A DNA stretch of 64,000 nucleotides from Pseudomonas sp. Lineage in GTDB: Bacteria > Pseudomonadota > Gammaproteobacteria > Pseudomonadales > Pseudomonadaceae. Shown in pieces: positions 48,427-57,136 of the stretch. Made by a program: the position numbers and the translations under genes. The first letter of the stretch is position 1. Each line of letters begins with the position of its first letter. The notes under the pieces were generated by a model. That model worked only from the letters and a program-made list of their open reading frames with translations, ran no database searches and was not told the origin of the DNA. Where the stretch lies: contig NZ_PEKX01000023.1 in assembly GCF_002796985.1 (NCBI RefSeq), positions 62,001 through 126,000 on the forward strand, read 5' to 3'.

Positions 48427-48446
48427 AACCTACTACTTTGGTACCG
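48427..48446 (+). promoter_or_regulatory. Candidate ErbR-regulon operator before the CXXCW gene
   Basis: AACCTACTACTTTGGTACCG begins at the base after the permease stop and ends 84 bp before the next ATG. This is nearly the same distance as at the first copy (82 bp). Conservation outside the reading frame and equal spacing argue for a regulatory element. Confidence 0.6.
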
Positions 48447-48530
48447 GTTCGCCCCTCCGGACGTCGAATTTCCAAAGCCGCACAAGCGGCATCTAATGGC
48501 CATTACAAGAAGAACTATAGAGATACCGCC

Positions 48531-49094
48531 ATGCCTCGCCTTGCTCCTGCCCTGCCCGGCTGCCTGGCCGCGTGCCTGTTCAGCCTGACCCTCGCGCTGC
48601 CGACCGCGCAGGCCGACGATGCGCCGCTGTTTTCCGCCGACGGCTATCGCCAGGGCCAGTACCGCAGCCCGACACCCGCCGCCGCCGACCACGCCACCAC
48701 CCTCGACACCCCTGCCCTGCAGGCGCTGCTCAAGCGTGAACCGCAGACCCGGCTGGTAGACGTGTACCGCCGCACCTTCCTCAACGGCCAGTTCGTCGAG
48801 GATGAAAAACACCGCAACCTGCCCGGCAGCCTCTGGTTGGCCAATGTCGGCACCGGCACGCTGGAGCCGCCGTGGCAGGCCTATTTCGAGAGCAATCTCA
48901 CCCGCCTCACCGAGGGCAATGTCCAGCGCCCGCTGGTGTTCTACTGCCGCTCCGACTGCTGGATGAGCTGGAACGCCATCCGCCGCGCCCATGCGCTGGG
49001 CTACGCCAGCCTCTACTGGTACCGTGACGGTATCGACGCCTGGGAACAGGCAGGACTGCCCCTGCAGGACGCCCAACCGCAACCGCTCAAGTGA
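48531..49094 (+). CDS. PQQ-dependent catabolism-associated CXXCW protein
   Basis: This 187-residue exported rhodanese-like protein has a signal peptide (MPRLAPALPGCLAACLFSLTLALPTAQA). The C-terminal half carries the family motif FYCRSDCWMSWNA with C139, C143 and W144; the spacing here is C-x3-C-W. TIGRFAM PQQ_CXXCW describes this family, which travels with quinoprotein alcohol dehydrogenases and may support their maturation or a periplasmic redox step. A 104-bp gap with its own candidate operator separates it from the permease gene. Confidence 0.9.
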   Translation: MPRLAPALPGCLAACLFSLTLALPTAQADDAPLFSADGYRQGQYRSPTPAAADHATTLDTPALQALLKREPQTRLVDVYRRTFLNGQFVEDEKHRNLPGSLWLANVGTGTLEPPWQAYFESNLTRLTEGNVQRPLVFYCRSDCWMSWNAIRRAHALGYASLYWYRDGIDAWEQAGLPLQDAQPQPLK

Positions 49095-49147
49095 CCTCCG
49101 GCGCCTTGCCGCTCGCCACCCATAACGACAACAACGAGGTGTAGGCC

Positions 49148-49813
49148 ATGTACAAGATTCTGATCGCCGACGATCACCCGCTGTTCCGCGAGGCCATCCA
49201 CAACGTCATCGCCGACGGCTTCCCCGGCAGCGAAGTGATGGAAACCGCCGACCTCGACAGCGCCCTGGGCCTGACCCAGGAACACGACGACCTCGACCTG
49301 ATCCTGCTCGACCTGAACATGCCCGGCATGCATGGCCTGAATGGCCTGATGAGCCTGCGCAACGAAGCCCCGACCATCCCGGTGGTGATCGTCTCCGCCG
49401 AGCAGGACAAGCAGGTCGTGCTGCAGGCCATCACCTACGGCGCCGTGGGCTTCATCACCAAGTCGTCGCCGCGCGTGCAGATGACCGAGGCCATCGAGCA
49501 GATTCTCAACGGCAACGTCTACCTGCCCTCGGACATCATCCGCACGCAGAAATCCTCGCCGCGCCGCAGCGGCCATGAGGAACACAGCATCCCGCCGGAA
49601 CTGCTGCAGGCGCTGACCCGCAAGCAACTGCTGGTGCTGGAGCGGATGACCAAGGGCGAATCCAACAAACAGATCGCCTACCACCTGGAAATCGCCGAAA
49701 CCACGGTGAAGGCGCACGTCTCCGCGATCCTGCGCAAGCTCAAGGTGCACAACCGCGTGCAGGCCATCCTCTGCGCGAGCGATATCGACTTCACGGCCTA
49801 TCTGCGTCGCTGA
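49148..49813 (+). CDS. erbR: LuxR-family response regulator ErbR (AgmR)
   Basis: This 221-residue NarL/FixJ-type response regulator has a receiver domain with the acidic pair D8/D9, phosphoacceptor D55 ([10 protein letters not shown]) and K in FITKSSPR. The C-terminal HTH is [43 protein letters not shown]. It is almost identical to what I recall of P. aeruginosa ErbR/AgmR, which controls pqq genes and ethanol oxidation. It lies 53 bp after the CXXCW gene. It is the natural candidate to bind the repeated motif at 44583 and 48427. Confidence 0.94.
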   Translation: MYKILIADDHPLFREAIHNVIADGFPGSEVMETADLDSALGLTQEHDDLDLILLDLNMPGMHGLNGLMSLRNEAPTIPVVIVSAEQDKQVVLQAITYGAVGFITKSSPRVQMTEAIEQILNGNVYLPSDIIRTQKSSPRRSGHEEHSIPPELLQALTRKQLLVLERMTKGESNKQIAYHLEIAETTVKAHVSAILRKLKVHNRVQAILCASDIDFTAYLRR

Positions 49814-49870
49814 ACCAGGCGTGCCGCTGAAACCCTCCGTGCTGCCGAGACCGCTACCGGGAACCACTCG

Positions 49871-50731
49871 ATGCCCTCCACCCGCACCCTGAGCCTCACC
49901 GGCCTGGCGATGATCGCCTTCGCCGGCAACTCCATCCTCTGCCGCCTGGCCCTCAAGGCCACCAGCATCGATGCGGTGAGCTTCACTGGCATCCGCATCT
50001 TCGCCGGCGCATTCATGCTCGGCCTGCTGCTGAAGCTGCGCCGCCGCGCGGCCAGCGAAGGCGGCAACTGGCGCGCGGCGGCGGCGCTGTTCGTCTATGC
50101 CGCAGCCTTCTCCTACGCCTACGTGCAACTGGACGCCGGCACCGGCGCGCTGCTGCTGTTCGGTGCGGTGCAGGTGACCATGATCCTGGTCGGCCTGCTG
50201 CGCGGCGAAAGCCTGCGCGGGCAGGCCCTGGTTGGCTTCCTGCTGGCCCTGGGCGGGCTGCTGGTCCAGTTGCTGCCGAGCGCCAGCGCTCCGCCGCTGG
50301 CGGGTGCGCTGCTGATGCTGCTGTCGGGCGTGGCGTGGGGGCTGTACTCGCTGCTCGGGCGCAAGGGCAGCGATCCGCTGGCGATCAGCACCGGCAATTT
50401 CGTCCGGGCCATTGCCTTTGCGGCGCTGCTGGCGGCGTTCTTCCACTCCGACCTGCGGGTGGACACGCTGGGCATCGTTTACGCCGTGCTGTCCGGCGCG
50501 GTGGCCTCGGGGATCGGCTATGCGATCTGGTACAGCGCGCTGCCGGGCCTGTCGGCCATCCAGGGCGCTTCGGTGCAACTGAGCGTGCCGATCCTCGCCG
50601 CGCTTTCCGGCGCGGTGCTGCTGGGTGAAGCCATCAGCCTGCGCCTGGCGCTGGTGTCGCTGGCGGTGCTGGGCGGTATCGCCCTGATCCTGCTGGCCAA
50701 GGTGCGTGCGCCCGTCGCCCAGCGCGCCTGA
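49871..50731 (+). CDS. EamA/DMT-family transporter
   Basis: This 286-residue protein has ten predicted transmembrane helices in two EamA repeats (first from MIAFAGNSILCRLALKATSIDAVSFTGIR, second from LMLLSGVAWGLYSLLGRKG). It is an inner-membrane exporter of unknown metabolite. A DMT-type gene occupies the same place between erbR and nahK in P. aeruginosa (PA1977, from memory), but a functional tie to alcohol oxidation is not established. Confidence 0.87.
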   Translation: MPSTRTLSLTGLAMIAFAGNSILCRLALKATSIDAVSFTGIRIFAGAFMLGLLLKLRRRAASEGGNWRAAAALFVYAAAFSYAYVQLDAGTGALLLFGAVQVTMILVGLLRGESLRGQALVGFLLALGGLLVQLLPSASAPPLAGALLMLLSGVAWGLYSLLGRKGSDPLAISTGNFVRAIAFAALLAAFFHSDLRVDTLGIVYAVLSGAVASGIGYAIWYSALPGLSAIQGASVQLSVPILAALSGAVLLGEAISLRLALVSLAVLGGIALILLAKVRAPVAQRA

Positions 50732-50745
50732 CCTTGTCTTGCTTT

Positions 50746-50831
50746 TCGTAGGACCGAGGGGGACGCCCAGTCCTTGCTCGCGAACAGACTCCGCTGCGGG
50801 GCCAGGTTCGCGAGCAAGCTCGCTCCTACAC
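50746..50831. repeat. REP-type inverted pair
   Basis: A degraded left arm (CGTAGGACCGAGG...TTGCTCGCGAA) and an intact right arm TTCGCGAGCAAGCTCGCTCCTAC form an imperfect hairpin after the EamA gene. The rest of 50832-51006 shows no gene. Confidence 0.7.
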
Positions 50832-51006
50832 GTCATTCGATAGATCGGCGCAGTCAACTCTTTCCCTTCAGATCCGTAGCGCGGACAACCACTCGCGGTC
50901 GTACCCGGTTTGCCTCTGCATGCCGCTAGCGCCTAGGTTGATCCCGGAGCTCGATGGAGCGGCAGTCGAACGTTATCCGCCCTACGGGGGCATCCGGAAG
51001 CACATC

Positions 51007-51091
51007 AGTAGGATGGCGTGGAGCGCAGCGATACCCATCAATCGGGTACGAGTACCGCATGAGTATCGCCTGGACGCCACCCATCCTACGC
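51007..51091. repeat. Second copy of the GTAGGATGGCGTGGAGC inverted repeat
   Basis: It has the same left arm as 40008-40093 (GTAGGATGGCGTGGAGCGCA, then GCGATACCCATC) and an inverted right arm GGACGCCACCCATCCTAC. The inner loop differs. It is located between the convergent EamA and nahK genes. Confidence 0.85.
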
Positions 51092-51149
51092 AGAGTTCAT
51101 CCTGAAGACGGGGTGCTGGTCTCGATGCGAAACAACGTGCGATGCCTGT

Positions 51150-53777
51150 TCAATGCGCGCCATCGATCAGATGGCACAGCGCCGTCTTCAGCTTCATCGG
51201 CCGCACCGGTTTGTGCATCAGCGTGTGCCCCAGCTCACGCACCTGCTGCTTCAGCTCGTTGCTGTAGTTGGCGGTGATCATCAGCGCCGGCAGCGGCGTG
51301 CCGCGACGGGCGTTGATCGAGGCAACCGCATCGACCCCGTTCAGCCCGTCGTCAAGGTGGTAATCAACGATCAGCAGGTCCGACTCGGCGTGGAAGTTGT
51401 CCACCTGCCGCGCCAGGTCTTCCTCCGACAGCGCCGTCACCACCCGGCAACCCCAGGTTTCCAGCAGCGTGCGCATGCCGGCGCAGATCGAGGCGTCGTT
51501 ATCCAGCACCCACACGCGGGAACCGCGCAGACGCTCCAGCAGGTCGTCGGCAGTGCGTTCCGGCTCCGGCGCGCTGCGCGCTACGCGACGCGCCAGGGGC
51601 ACTTCGATGGCGAAGCGCGAACCTTTGCCCGGCACCGACACCACCTGAATACGATGGCCGAGCATGCGCGCGATCTTCTCGACGATGGCCAGGCCCAGGC
51701 CCAGCCCGCGATCCTGATGGAAGCGCTGCACATCGCCGCGCTTGAACTCCTGGAATATCTCGCCGAGCTTGTCGGCGGCGATGCCCACGCCAGTGTCCCA
51801 GACCTCGATCCACAGGCTGTGCCGGCGGCGTCGGCAGCCCAGCAGCACGCGGCCGGAAGGCGTGTAGCGGATGGCGTTGGTCAGCAGGTTGCGCAGGATG
51901 CGCGCCAGCAGCTGGATATCGCTGCGCACCTGCGCGCCGCAGGGCACGAAGTCCAGTGCCAGGCCTTCGCTGGCGGCCACCTGGCTGTACTCGGCGGCCA
52001 GGTTGCCGAGCAGTTCGCTGACGTCGAAGGCGGCAATGTCCGGCTTGATCACCCCGGCATCCAGCTTGGAGATGTCCACCAGGGTGCCGAGCAGCGTTTC
52101 CACGTCCTCCAGCGACTGGCTGATGTTGCGCACCAGCGCTTCACCGCTGCGCTCCTGCAGCGCGCTGGTGAACAGCCGCGCGGCGTTCAGCGGTTGCAGC
52201 AGGTCGTGGCTGACGGCGGCGAGGAACTTCGTCTTCGACAGGTTGGCCTGCTCCGCCTCGCGCTTGGCCTCACGCAGGCGCCCCTCGACCTGGCTGCGCT
52301 CGTCGATCTCGCGTTTGAGCTGGTCGTTCAGGCTGGTCAGTTCGGCGGTGCGTTCGCGCACTCGCTGTTCGAGGTTCTGGTAGGCCTGGTGCAGTGCCTC
52401 GGCGGTGCGGCGGCGCTCGGTGATGTCGCGGATCAGCACGAACAGCCCGCTCACCGTGCCGTCGGCCTGGCGGTTGGGCACGTACGAGCGCTGCATGTAG
52501 CGCTCCTGCCCGGCCAGGTTGGTCTCGGCAATCTCGAAGGTGACGCTCTCGCCGGACAGGGCGCGCTCGAAGTACGGTTCCAGGCGTTGGCAATGGTCCT
52601 CGCTGTGAACCTCGCGCAGGTTGCGCCCGAGCATCGAGCCGCTCGGCCAGCGGTACCACTCCTCGTAGACCTTGTTGGTGAAGTCGTAGTCGAGGTCGGC
52701 AGTCAGGTAGGCGATCAGCGCCGGCACCTGGTCGGTGATCAGGCGAATCCAGCGTTCGCTTTCGCGCAGCGCCTCGGCATGCCGGTAGCGCTCGGTGATG
52801 TCGGTGAAGGTGTTGACGAAGCCACCGGTAGGCAGCGCGTGGGTGCGGATTTCCAGCATGCGGCCGTCGAACAGGCGTTGCTCGATCACTCCTTCCGCCT
52901 CGCCCTTGTGCGGCCGGCTGCGCGGGGTCAGCAGCGGCAGTTCGCTGTCGGCCATGACCTCGGCAAACGGCCGGTGCGCCTCGATCGGTGCCAGCCCGCA
53001 GAGTTCCAGGAAACGCCGGTTCCACAACTCCAGCGCGCCATCGGCGCCGACCATCGCCACACCCTGGGACAGGTTGTCCACGGCGCGCTGCAACAGGTAG
53101 GACTTCTGCGCCACCGCCTGCTCGCGGCGGGCCATTTCACTCTGTTTGATCTCGGTGATGTCGCTGTACAGCACCACCAGCCCGCCGTCGCGGGTCGGTC
53201 GTTCGGTGACTCGCACCCAGCGGTCGTTGCGCAGGCGATAAAGGGTGTGTTCATCGTCGCTGCTGCGTTGCTCCTCGACGATCAGCCCGCTGCTTTGCGC
53301 CAGCCGGCGCACCTCGGCGAGCCGAGTTCCCGCGCCGACGCGGGCGCGGGTCTGCGCCCAGAACGCGCGGAAGCGCTCGTTGTAGAGGACGATGCGCTGC
53401 TGCGGGTCGAACAGCACGAAGGCGTCGGAGATGCTCTCGATGGCGTCCAGCAGGTACTGGTGCGCAGTCTCGGCGCGCAGGCGGGCGTCGCTGAGCAACT
53501 GGTTGCTGGACTTGAGCTCGACCATCGCCTCGCTCAGCGCATCGGTGCGCTCGCGCACCTGCTCGGCCAACACCACCGAATGCTGGAAGGCGCCGTAGGC
53601 GTTGTCGCCGCGCGAGGTGGCCGATTCGACACGCTCGATCAGCGCCGCGTTGATCCGCTGCAGCTTGTGGTTGTCGCGCTCCAGCTCGTCGATGCGAGCC
53701 CGCAGCTCAGCGTCCGGCGTTGCCCCGAGGACGGCCAATGGCGACACCGGTGAAGGTCTGGTTGATGTGCATGCCAT
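51150..53777 (-). CDS. nahK: NosP-associated hybrid histidine kinase NahK (ErcS')
   Basis: This is an 875-residue soluble hybrid kinase. An N-terminal coiled coil (ARIDELERDNHKLQRINAALIERV) precedes three PAS domains, a second coiled coil, and a HisKA with H524 (AAVSHDLLQPLN). An HATPase follows with N-box NLLTNAIRYTPSG and DTGVGI/GLGLGL boxes, and a C-terminal receiver with D805 (LLIVDYHLDD) and K in MHKPVRP. In P. aeruginosa this kinase acts through HptB and is inhibited by NO-bound NosP. I chose the ATG at 53777 because GGAGAG lies 7 bp upstream; it overlaps the nosP end by 71 bp. Confidence 0.9.
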   Translation of the reverse strand: MACTSTRPSPVSPLAVLGATPDAELRARIDELERDNHKLQRINAALIERVESATSRGDNAYGAFQHSVVLAEQVRERTDALSEAMVELKSSNQLLSDARLRAETAHQYLLDAIESISDAFVLFDPQQRIVLYNERFRAFWAQTRARVGAGTRLAEVRRLAQSSGLIVEEQRSSDDEHTLYRLRNDRWVRVTERPTRDGGLVVLYSDITEIKQSEMARREQAVAQKSYLLQRAVDNLSQGVAMVGADGALELWNRRFLELCGLAPIEAHRPFAEVMADSELPLLTPRSRPHKGEAEGVIEQRLFDGRMLEIRTHALPTGGFVNTFTDITERYRHAEALRESERWIRLITDQVPALIAYLTADLDYDFTNKVYEEWYRWPSGSMLGRNLREVHSEDHCQRLEPYFERALSGESVTFEIAETNLAGQERYMQRSYVPNRQADGTVSGLFVLIRDITERRRTAEALHQAYQNLEQRVRERTAELTSLNDQLKREIDERSQVEGRLREAKREAEQANLSKTKFLAAVSHDLLQPLNAARLFTSALQERSGEALVRNISQSLEDVETLLGTLVDISKLDAGVIKPDIAAFDVSELLGNLAAEYSQVAASEGLALDFVPCGAQVRSDIQLLARILRNLLTNAIRYTPSGRVLLGCRRRRHSLWIEVWDTGVGIAADKLGEIFQEFKRGDVQRFHQDRGLGLGLAIVEKIARMLGHRIQVVSVPGKGSRFAIEVPLARRVARSAPEPERTADDLLERLRGSRVWVLDNDASICAGMRTLLETWGCRVVTALSEEDLARQVDNFHAESDLLIVDYHLDDGLNGVDAVASINARRGTPLPALMITANYSNELKQQVRELGHTLMHKPVRPMKLKTALCHLIDGAH

Positions 53778-54864
53778 TGAACTGCTCTCCGTAGGTGTTG
53801 AAGCCAATCACTTGCTGGCTTCGGAGAAACTCGGCAGTGGGCTCGGTATTGCCGGCCACTTCCAGCTCCAGGCGACGCAGGAAGCAATCGCAACCGATGG
53901 TCAGCAGCGGCGGGCCGAGGCGTTCGTGCAGGCGCTGGAACTGCGCCTGCAACCCCGGCAGCAACGGGCCGGTACGCATGGCAGTGAGGACGATGCCGTT
54001 CTCCACCGCGCAGTAGAAAGTCAGGCTGAGGTCGTCGTTGACCTGCTGGATCGAGCGCACGTAGTACTGGTCACGCACCCGCACGGCCAGCGGGTGCGCC
54101 GGGAACAGCGAGAAGTCCAGCTGCTCCAGCGGCACCCCGACCAGCCGGGCGAACTCCAGCGCAGCCGGCTCGGCATTGAGTTCCAGCACGCGACGGCTGT
54201 CGCTGTCGGCGCGGGTGACCACCAGCTTCTCCTCGCTGGGCAGTACGTGGTGGGTGGTGAACACCTCGAAATCCAGCCAGGTGTTGAACAGCACCACCAC
54301 CGCCGCGCCGGTGTGGAACTGGCCCTGGTAGTAGACGTGGGTGTGGGTCAGGTGGTTATCGTCGCCGGCCGAGCCGCCGAAATGCGGGATGGCGCCCAGC
54401 GCGGCACTGAGCGCGGCGAGCACCACTTCCTCGCGGCTGGAAAGGCCGTCGAGCAGTGTCAGGGCGAAACTGTGGTCCTTGATCGGCGCCAGCCCGGCGC
54501 TGCGGCAGTCCGCCACCAGCGACTCGACCATCTGCTGCGCGTCGATCAGGCTGAAGCGCTCCATCTCGTCCACCAGCGCGCAGGAGACGGCGAAGCTGCG
54601 CAGGTCGAAACCCACGGCGGTGACGCAGCCACGGCCATAGCCCTGCGGGGTGATTTCCCCGGCGGTGGTGCAGCCGGCCAGGTCGATGCCACCGAAGTAC
54701 TGCTCCAGCGCGGCGGCGAGCGCCGGCAGGTCGTACTCGGCAGAGCAGAAGAACAGCACGAAGCCGAGATGGGGGTGGATCAGCTGGCGCGCCAGGTCCT
54801 GGGCGACGGCCTCGACGTCGCGGGCGCTGGACATGCCGCGAACGACTCCTTGTGTTTCGTGCAT
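53707..54864 (-). CDS. nosP: FIST-domain nitric oxide sensor NosP
   Basis: This 385-residue cytoplasmic protein has an N-terminal FIST domain (LGFVLFFCSAEYDLPALAAALEQYFGGIDLAGCTTAGEITPQGY, GGSAGDDNHL) and a FIST_C domain (LPLLTIGCDCFLRRLELE-like end, IGFNTYGEQFNGMHINQTFTGVAI). In P. aeruginosa the nosP-nahK pair senses nitric oxide through haem bound to NosP and controls biofilm dispersal. The reading frame overlaps nahK by 71 bp, so the two are translated together. The assignment relies on the FIST architecture plus the adjoining NahK. Confidence 0.9.
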   Translation of the reverse strand: MHETQGVVRGMSSARDVEAVAQDLARQLIHPHLGFVLFFCSAEYDLPALAAALEQYFGGIDLAGCTTAGEITPQGYGRGCVTAVGFDLRSFAVSCALVDEMERFSLIDAQQMVESLVADCRSAGLAPIKDHSFALTLLDGLSSREEVVLAALSAALGAIPHFGGSAGDDNHLTHTHVYYQGQFHTGAAVVVLFNTWLDFEVFTTHHVLPSEEKLVVTRADSDSRRVLELNAEPAALEFARLVGVPLEQLDFSLFPAHPLAVRVRDQYYVRSIQQVNDDLSLTFYCAVENGIVLTAMRTGPLLPGLQAQFQRLHERLGPPLLTIGCDCFLRRLELEVAGNTEPTAEFLRSQQVIGFNTYGEQFNGMHINQTFTGVAIGRPRGNAGR

Positions 54865-54972
54865 GGCGTACGCCCAGTCAGGATATCGACGCTGGCATTC
54901 TACGAAGCGGCTGGGGCGCGCCCCATGCTACTTGGGTCGCGGCGGGGCTATCCGAAAGTAGCGGGATCGACT

Positions 54973-54998
54973 GTAAGAGCGGACTCCGTCCGCGATGC
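54973..54998. repeat. REP-like unit (GAGCGGACTCCGTCCGC type)
   Basis: GTAAGAGCGGACTCCGTCCGCGATGC is a short palindrome of the same variant as 14675-14700. It lies in the 607-bp gap upstream of nosP. Confidence 0.6.
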
Positions 54999-55059
54999 TT
55001 TTGAGATTCGTGTTTATGCGCCGCTTCGGCGTACTCGGGGACATTTTGTTTCGCCCCCT

Positions 55060-55254
55060 CGGGCGAGTTCCTTTTGTCAAACGACACAAAAGGAACCAAA
55101 AAGTCTTGCCCCTACATCCGGTTTTTCGCTTGGAGCGAAAAATACCCTCGTTGAATCGCAGTTTCAGGGGCACGCCGCGAAGGGCCATCCCTGGCCCATC
55201 GCGGCTCTCGCGGCATCCATGCCGCTCAACCCCTGAAACTCCAATTCAACGAGG
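55060..55254. repeat. Structured multi-hairpin intergenic element
   Basis: Three nested or consecutive inverted repeats fill this gap. GTTCCTTTTGT (55067-55077) pairs with ACAAAAGGAAC (55086-55096). TTTTTCGCT (55122-55130) pairs with AGCGAAAAA (55134-55142). A 25-bp arm at 55146-55170 (CCCTCGTTGAAT...TTTCAGGGG) pairs with 55230-55254 (CCCCTGAAAC...ATTCAACGAGG) with few mismatches, enclosing GGGCCATCCCTGGCCC. No open frame is convincing. AAAAGGAACCAAAA-type sequence is, from memory, dispersed in other pseudomonads. Confidence 0.6.
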
Positions 55255-55346
55255 CCTCCTGAAAGGGGCACTCCGGAGCGTGCGGGTAACTCTCTGGAAG
55301 ACATCAAAAGCCACAACCAAGCGCAACGGTTGCCCCGCAGGAGGAA

Positions 55347-55425
55347 CGTAGGGCGCATAACCCGGAACGGGTTATTCGCCGATTGCCGCGCCGGCGGATA
55401 ACGCTGGCGCGTTATCCGCCCTACG
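55347..55425. repeat. Long palindromic repeat of the GTAGGGCGCATAAC family
   Basis: CGTAGGGCGCATAACCCGGA leads into ACGGGTTATTCGCC, and the outer arm returns as GCGTTATCCGCCCTACGG. It is a compound, partly diverged relative of the perfect palindrome at 39945-39983. Confidence 0.75.
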
Positions 55426-55447
55426 GTACAAGGGGCGTCCCGCACGG

Positions 55448-55475
55448 TTCGCGAGCAAGCTCGCTCCTACATCAG
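55448..55475. repeat. Single REP arm
   Basis: GGTTCGCGAGCAAGCTCGCTCCTACATCA is one arm of the standard REP pair, overlapping the stop end of the following minus-strand gene. No partner arm is seen nearby. Confidence 0.7.
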
Positions 55476-55864
55476 CCCATCGGCCAGAACAGCAGCGTCA
55501 GCACCAGCATCCCGGCATAGAACCCCGTCTCCACCGTCTCCGTCCACGGCTGAATCCGCCGCAGCGCCCCATAGACATGGACGACGATCATGAGCCCCGC
55601 CACCGCCGCCAGCACCTCGAAGGTGGTCACCAGTGCCTCGCCGGTCAACGCAGCGCGCAGCATCAGGGCTTCGACGATGAGGATGAACGCTCCCAGGCAA
55701 CGCCCGAAGTACACCGCGAGATCAGTGTGCTCCGGCAACTGCCACTGCATCACCCGCGCCCACCACAACGGCACCAGGAAGATGGGCAAGGCAAACACCA
55801 GGGTGGTGGCGATGGACAGAACCAGCAGGTAACTCTGCGCGTGCGCGCTCCATATTCCGATCAT
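55472..55864 (-). CDS. Four-helix inner-membrane protein of unknown function
   Basis: This 130-residue protein has four hydrophobic segments: YLLVLSIATTLVFALPIFLVPLWW, LAVYFGRCLGAFILIVEALML, FEVLAAVAGLMIVVHVYGAL and GFYAGMLVLTLLFWPMG. It is compact with short loops. I do not recognise the family with certainty. It ends in a REP arm and is followed upstream, after 84 bp, by the porin gene on the same strand, so the two might be co-transcribed. Confidence 0.7.
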   Translation of the reverse strand: MIGIWSAHAQSYLLVLSIATTLVFALPIFLVPLWWARVMQWQLPEHTDLAVYFGRCLGAFILIVEALMLRAALTGEALVTTFEVLAAVAGLMIVVHVYGALRRIQPWTETVETGFYAGMLVLTLLFWPMG

Positions 55865-55948
55865 GGCAAACCTTCCTTGATGTGAAGAAAAAAGACGGGC
55901 GACACACCGTGCCGACCCGCCGAAATGGAGCCAAAGGAGTTGGGGGAT

Positions 55949-57136
55949 TTACCAGTTGAGGACCGCGCCCACCGCGAAGGTGTCGGTGTCCTCGCTGACC
56001 GTGGAGCCCTTGCGGCCGTCGATCTCGTAGACGTTGTATTCGGCCACCAGCTTCAGGTTGTCGTTGATGGTGCGGAAGTAGGCGATGCCCTGGGTGGAGT
56101 AGTCCGCCGCGCTGCCCAGGCCGTTGCCGTCGTCGCGGGTCTCGCCGGTGGACAGCGCCACGCGGTTCTTGCCCCAGCTGTAGGAGCCCTGCAGCAGCAC
56201 GCCACGGCTGTCCACCTCACGCAGTGCGGCTTCGCCGGCGTTGTTGGTGAAGAACGGGTTGATGCCTTTGGCAGTGAAGCCCGAGCCGGTCAGCGAGAAA
56301 CCGCCCATCTTCGCCTGGAGGCCGTAGCCCAGGCCCTTGGAGGTCACGCTGTCGACTTCGTCGTTGGTGTTCTTCGAGGTCTGGTAGGCGCCGTTGACCC
56401 AGCTGTAGATCTTCGCGCCACCCACATCGAACTGGTAGCTGATCTCGCTCTCGTAGCGCGGATTGTCCTGGTACGCCTTGTCGTCCAGGCCGTCGCTGGC
56501 GTCCTTGTCGATCTGGTTGGTGTCGATCGGGTCCATGATGCCGACGGCGACGTGCAGGCCCTCCACCAGGTTGTTGTTGCGGTAGGTGATCTGCGAGGTC
56601 GGGAACGGGTACGGATAGCCGGTGCCGATGTTGCCGAAGGACACGCCCTTGCCGTCCACCAGGCCGAGGGTGTCGCTGGCGTTGCCGAAGCCGGCGAGCA
56701 GTTCGTCGAGGAAGATGTTGGAGCGCGAGAACAGGCCGAAGTCCTTGCCGATCAGCACCTCGCCCCAGTCGCCGGCGACGTTGCCGTAGAACTGGCGGAC
56801 GTCGATGGCGGTGTCGGTGCCGTCCTGCTCGCTGTCGTTGATGGTCACCCAGAACGAGGAGCGCCCGGTGAGAGTCAGGTCGTCGATCTTCTTGCCGAAG
56901 TTGAAGCCGATGTAGTTGGGCAGGAAGCCCATCTTCACCCGCGACTGGCGGCGGTCGTAGGTTTCGCCGTTACGGTCGACATCGCTGTTCACATAGAAGG
57001 CGTTGAAATAGCCATCGGTGGAAAAGGTGGTGTCGTCCTTGTCGTACAGGGTGATATCGGCGCAAGCCGGGCCAGCCAGCGTGGCCAGTGCCAGCGGCAG
57101 CAACTGGCGGCGGACGGCGATCTTGTTCTTGTTCAT
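55949..57136 (-). CDS. Outer membrane porin
   Basis: This 395-residue barrel has a signal peptide (MNKNKIAVRRQLLPLALATLAGPACA) and a mature start DITLYDKDDTTFSTDGYFNAFY typical of the general Gram-negative porin family (OmpC/porin_4 type). It contains many alternating strands and acidic surface loops, DVRQFYGNVAGDWGEVLIGKDFGLFS as the likely L3/constriction region, and a terminal VGAVLNW with an aromatic last residue. It lies between nosP-nahK and pqqF, so a role in the uptake of alcohols or PQQ-related substrates is conceivable but only contextual. Confidence 0.88.
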   Translation of the reverse strand: MNKNKIAVRRQLLPLALATLAGPACADITLYDKDDTTFSTDGYFNAFYVNSDVDRNGETYDRRQSRVKMGFLPNYIGFNFGKKIDDLTLTGRSSFWVTINDSEQDGTDTAIDVRQFYGNVAGDWGEVLIGKDFGLFSRSNIFLDELLAGFGNASDTLGLVDGKGVSFGNIGTGYPYPFPTSQITYRNNNLVEGLHVAVGIMDPIDTNQIDKDASDGLDDKAYQDNPRYESEISYQFDVGGAKIYSWVNGAYQTSKNTNDEVDSVTSKGLGYGLQAKMGGFSLTGSGFTAKGINPFFTNNAGEAALREVDSRGVLLQGSYSWGKNRVALSTGETRDDGNGLGSAADYSTQGIAYFRTINDNLKLVAEYNVYEIDGRKGSTVSEDTDTFAVGAVLNW

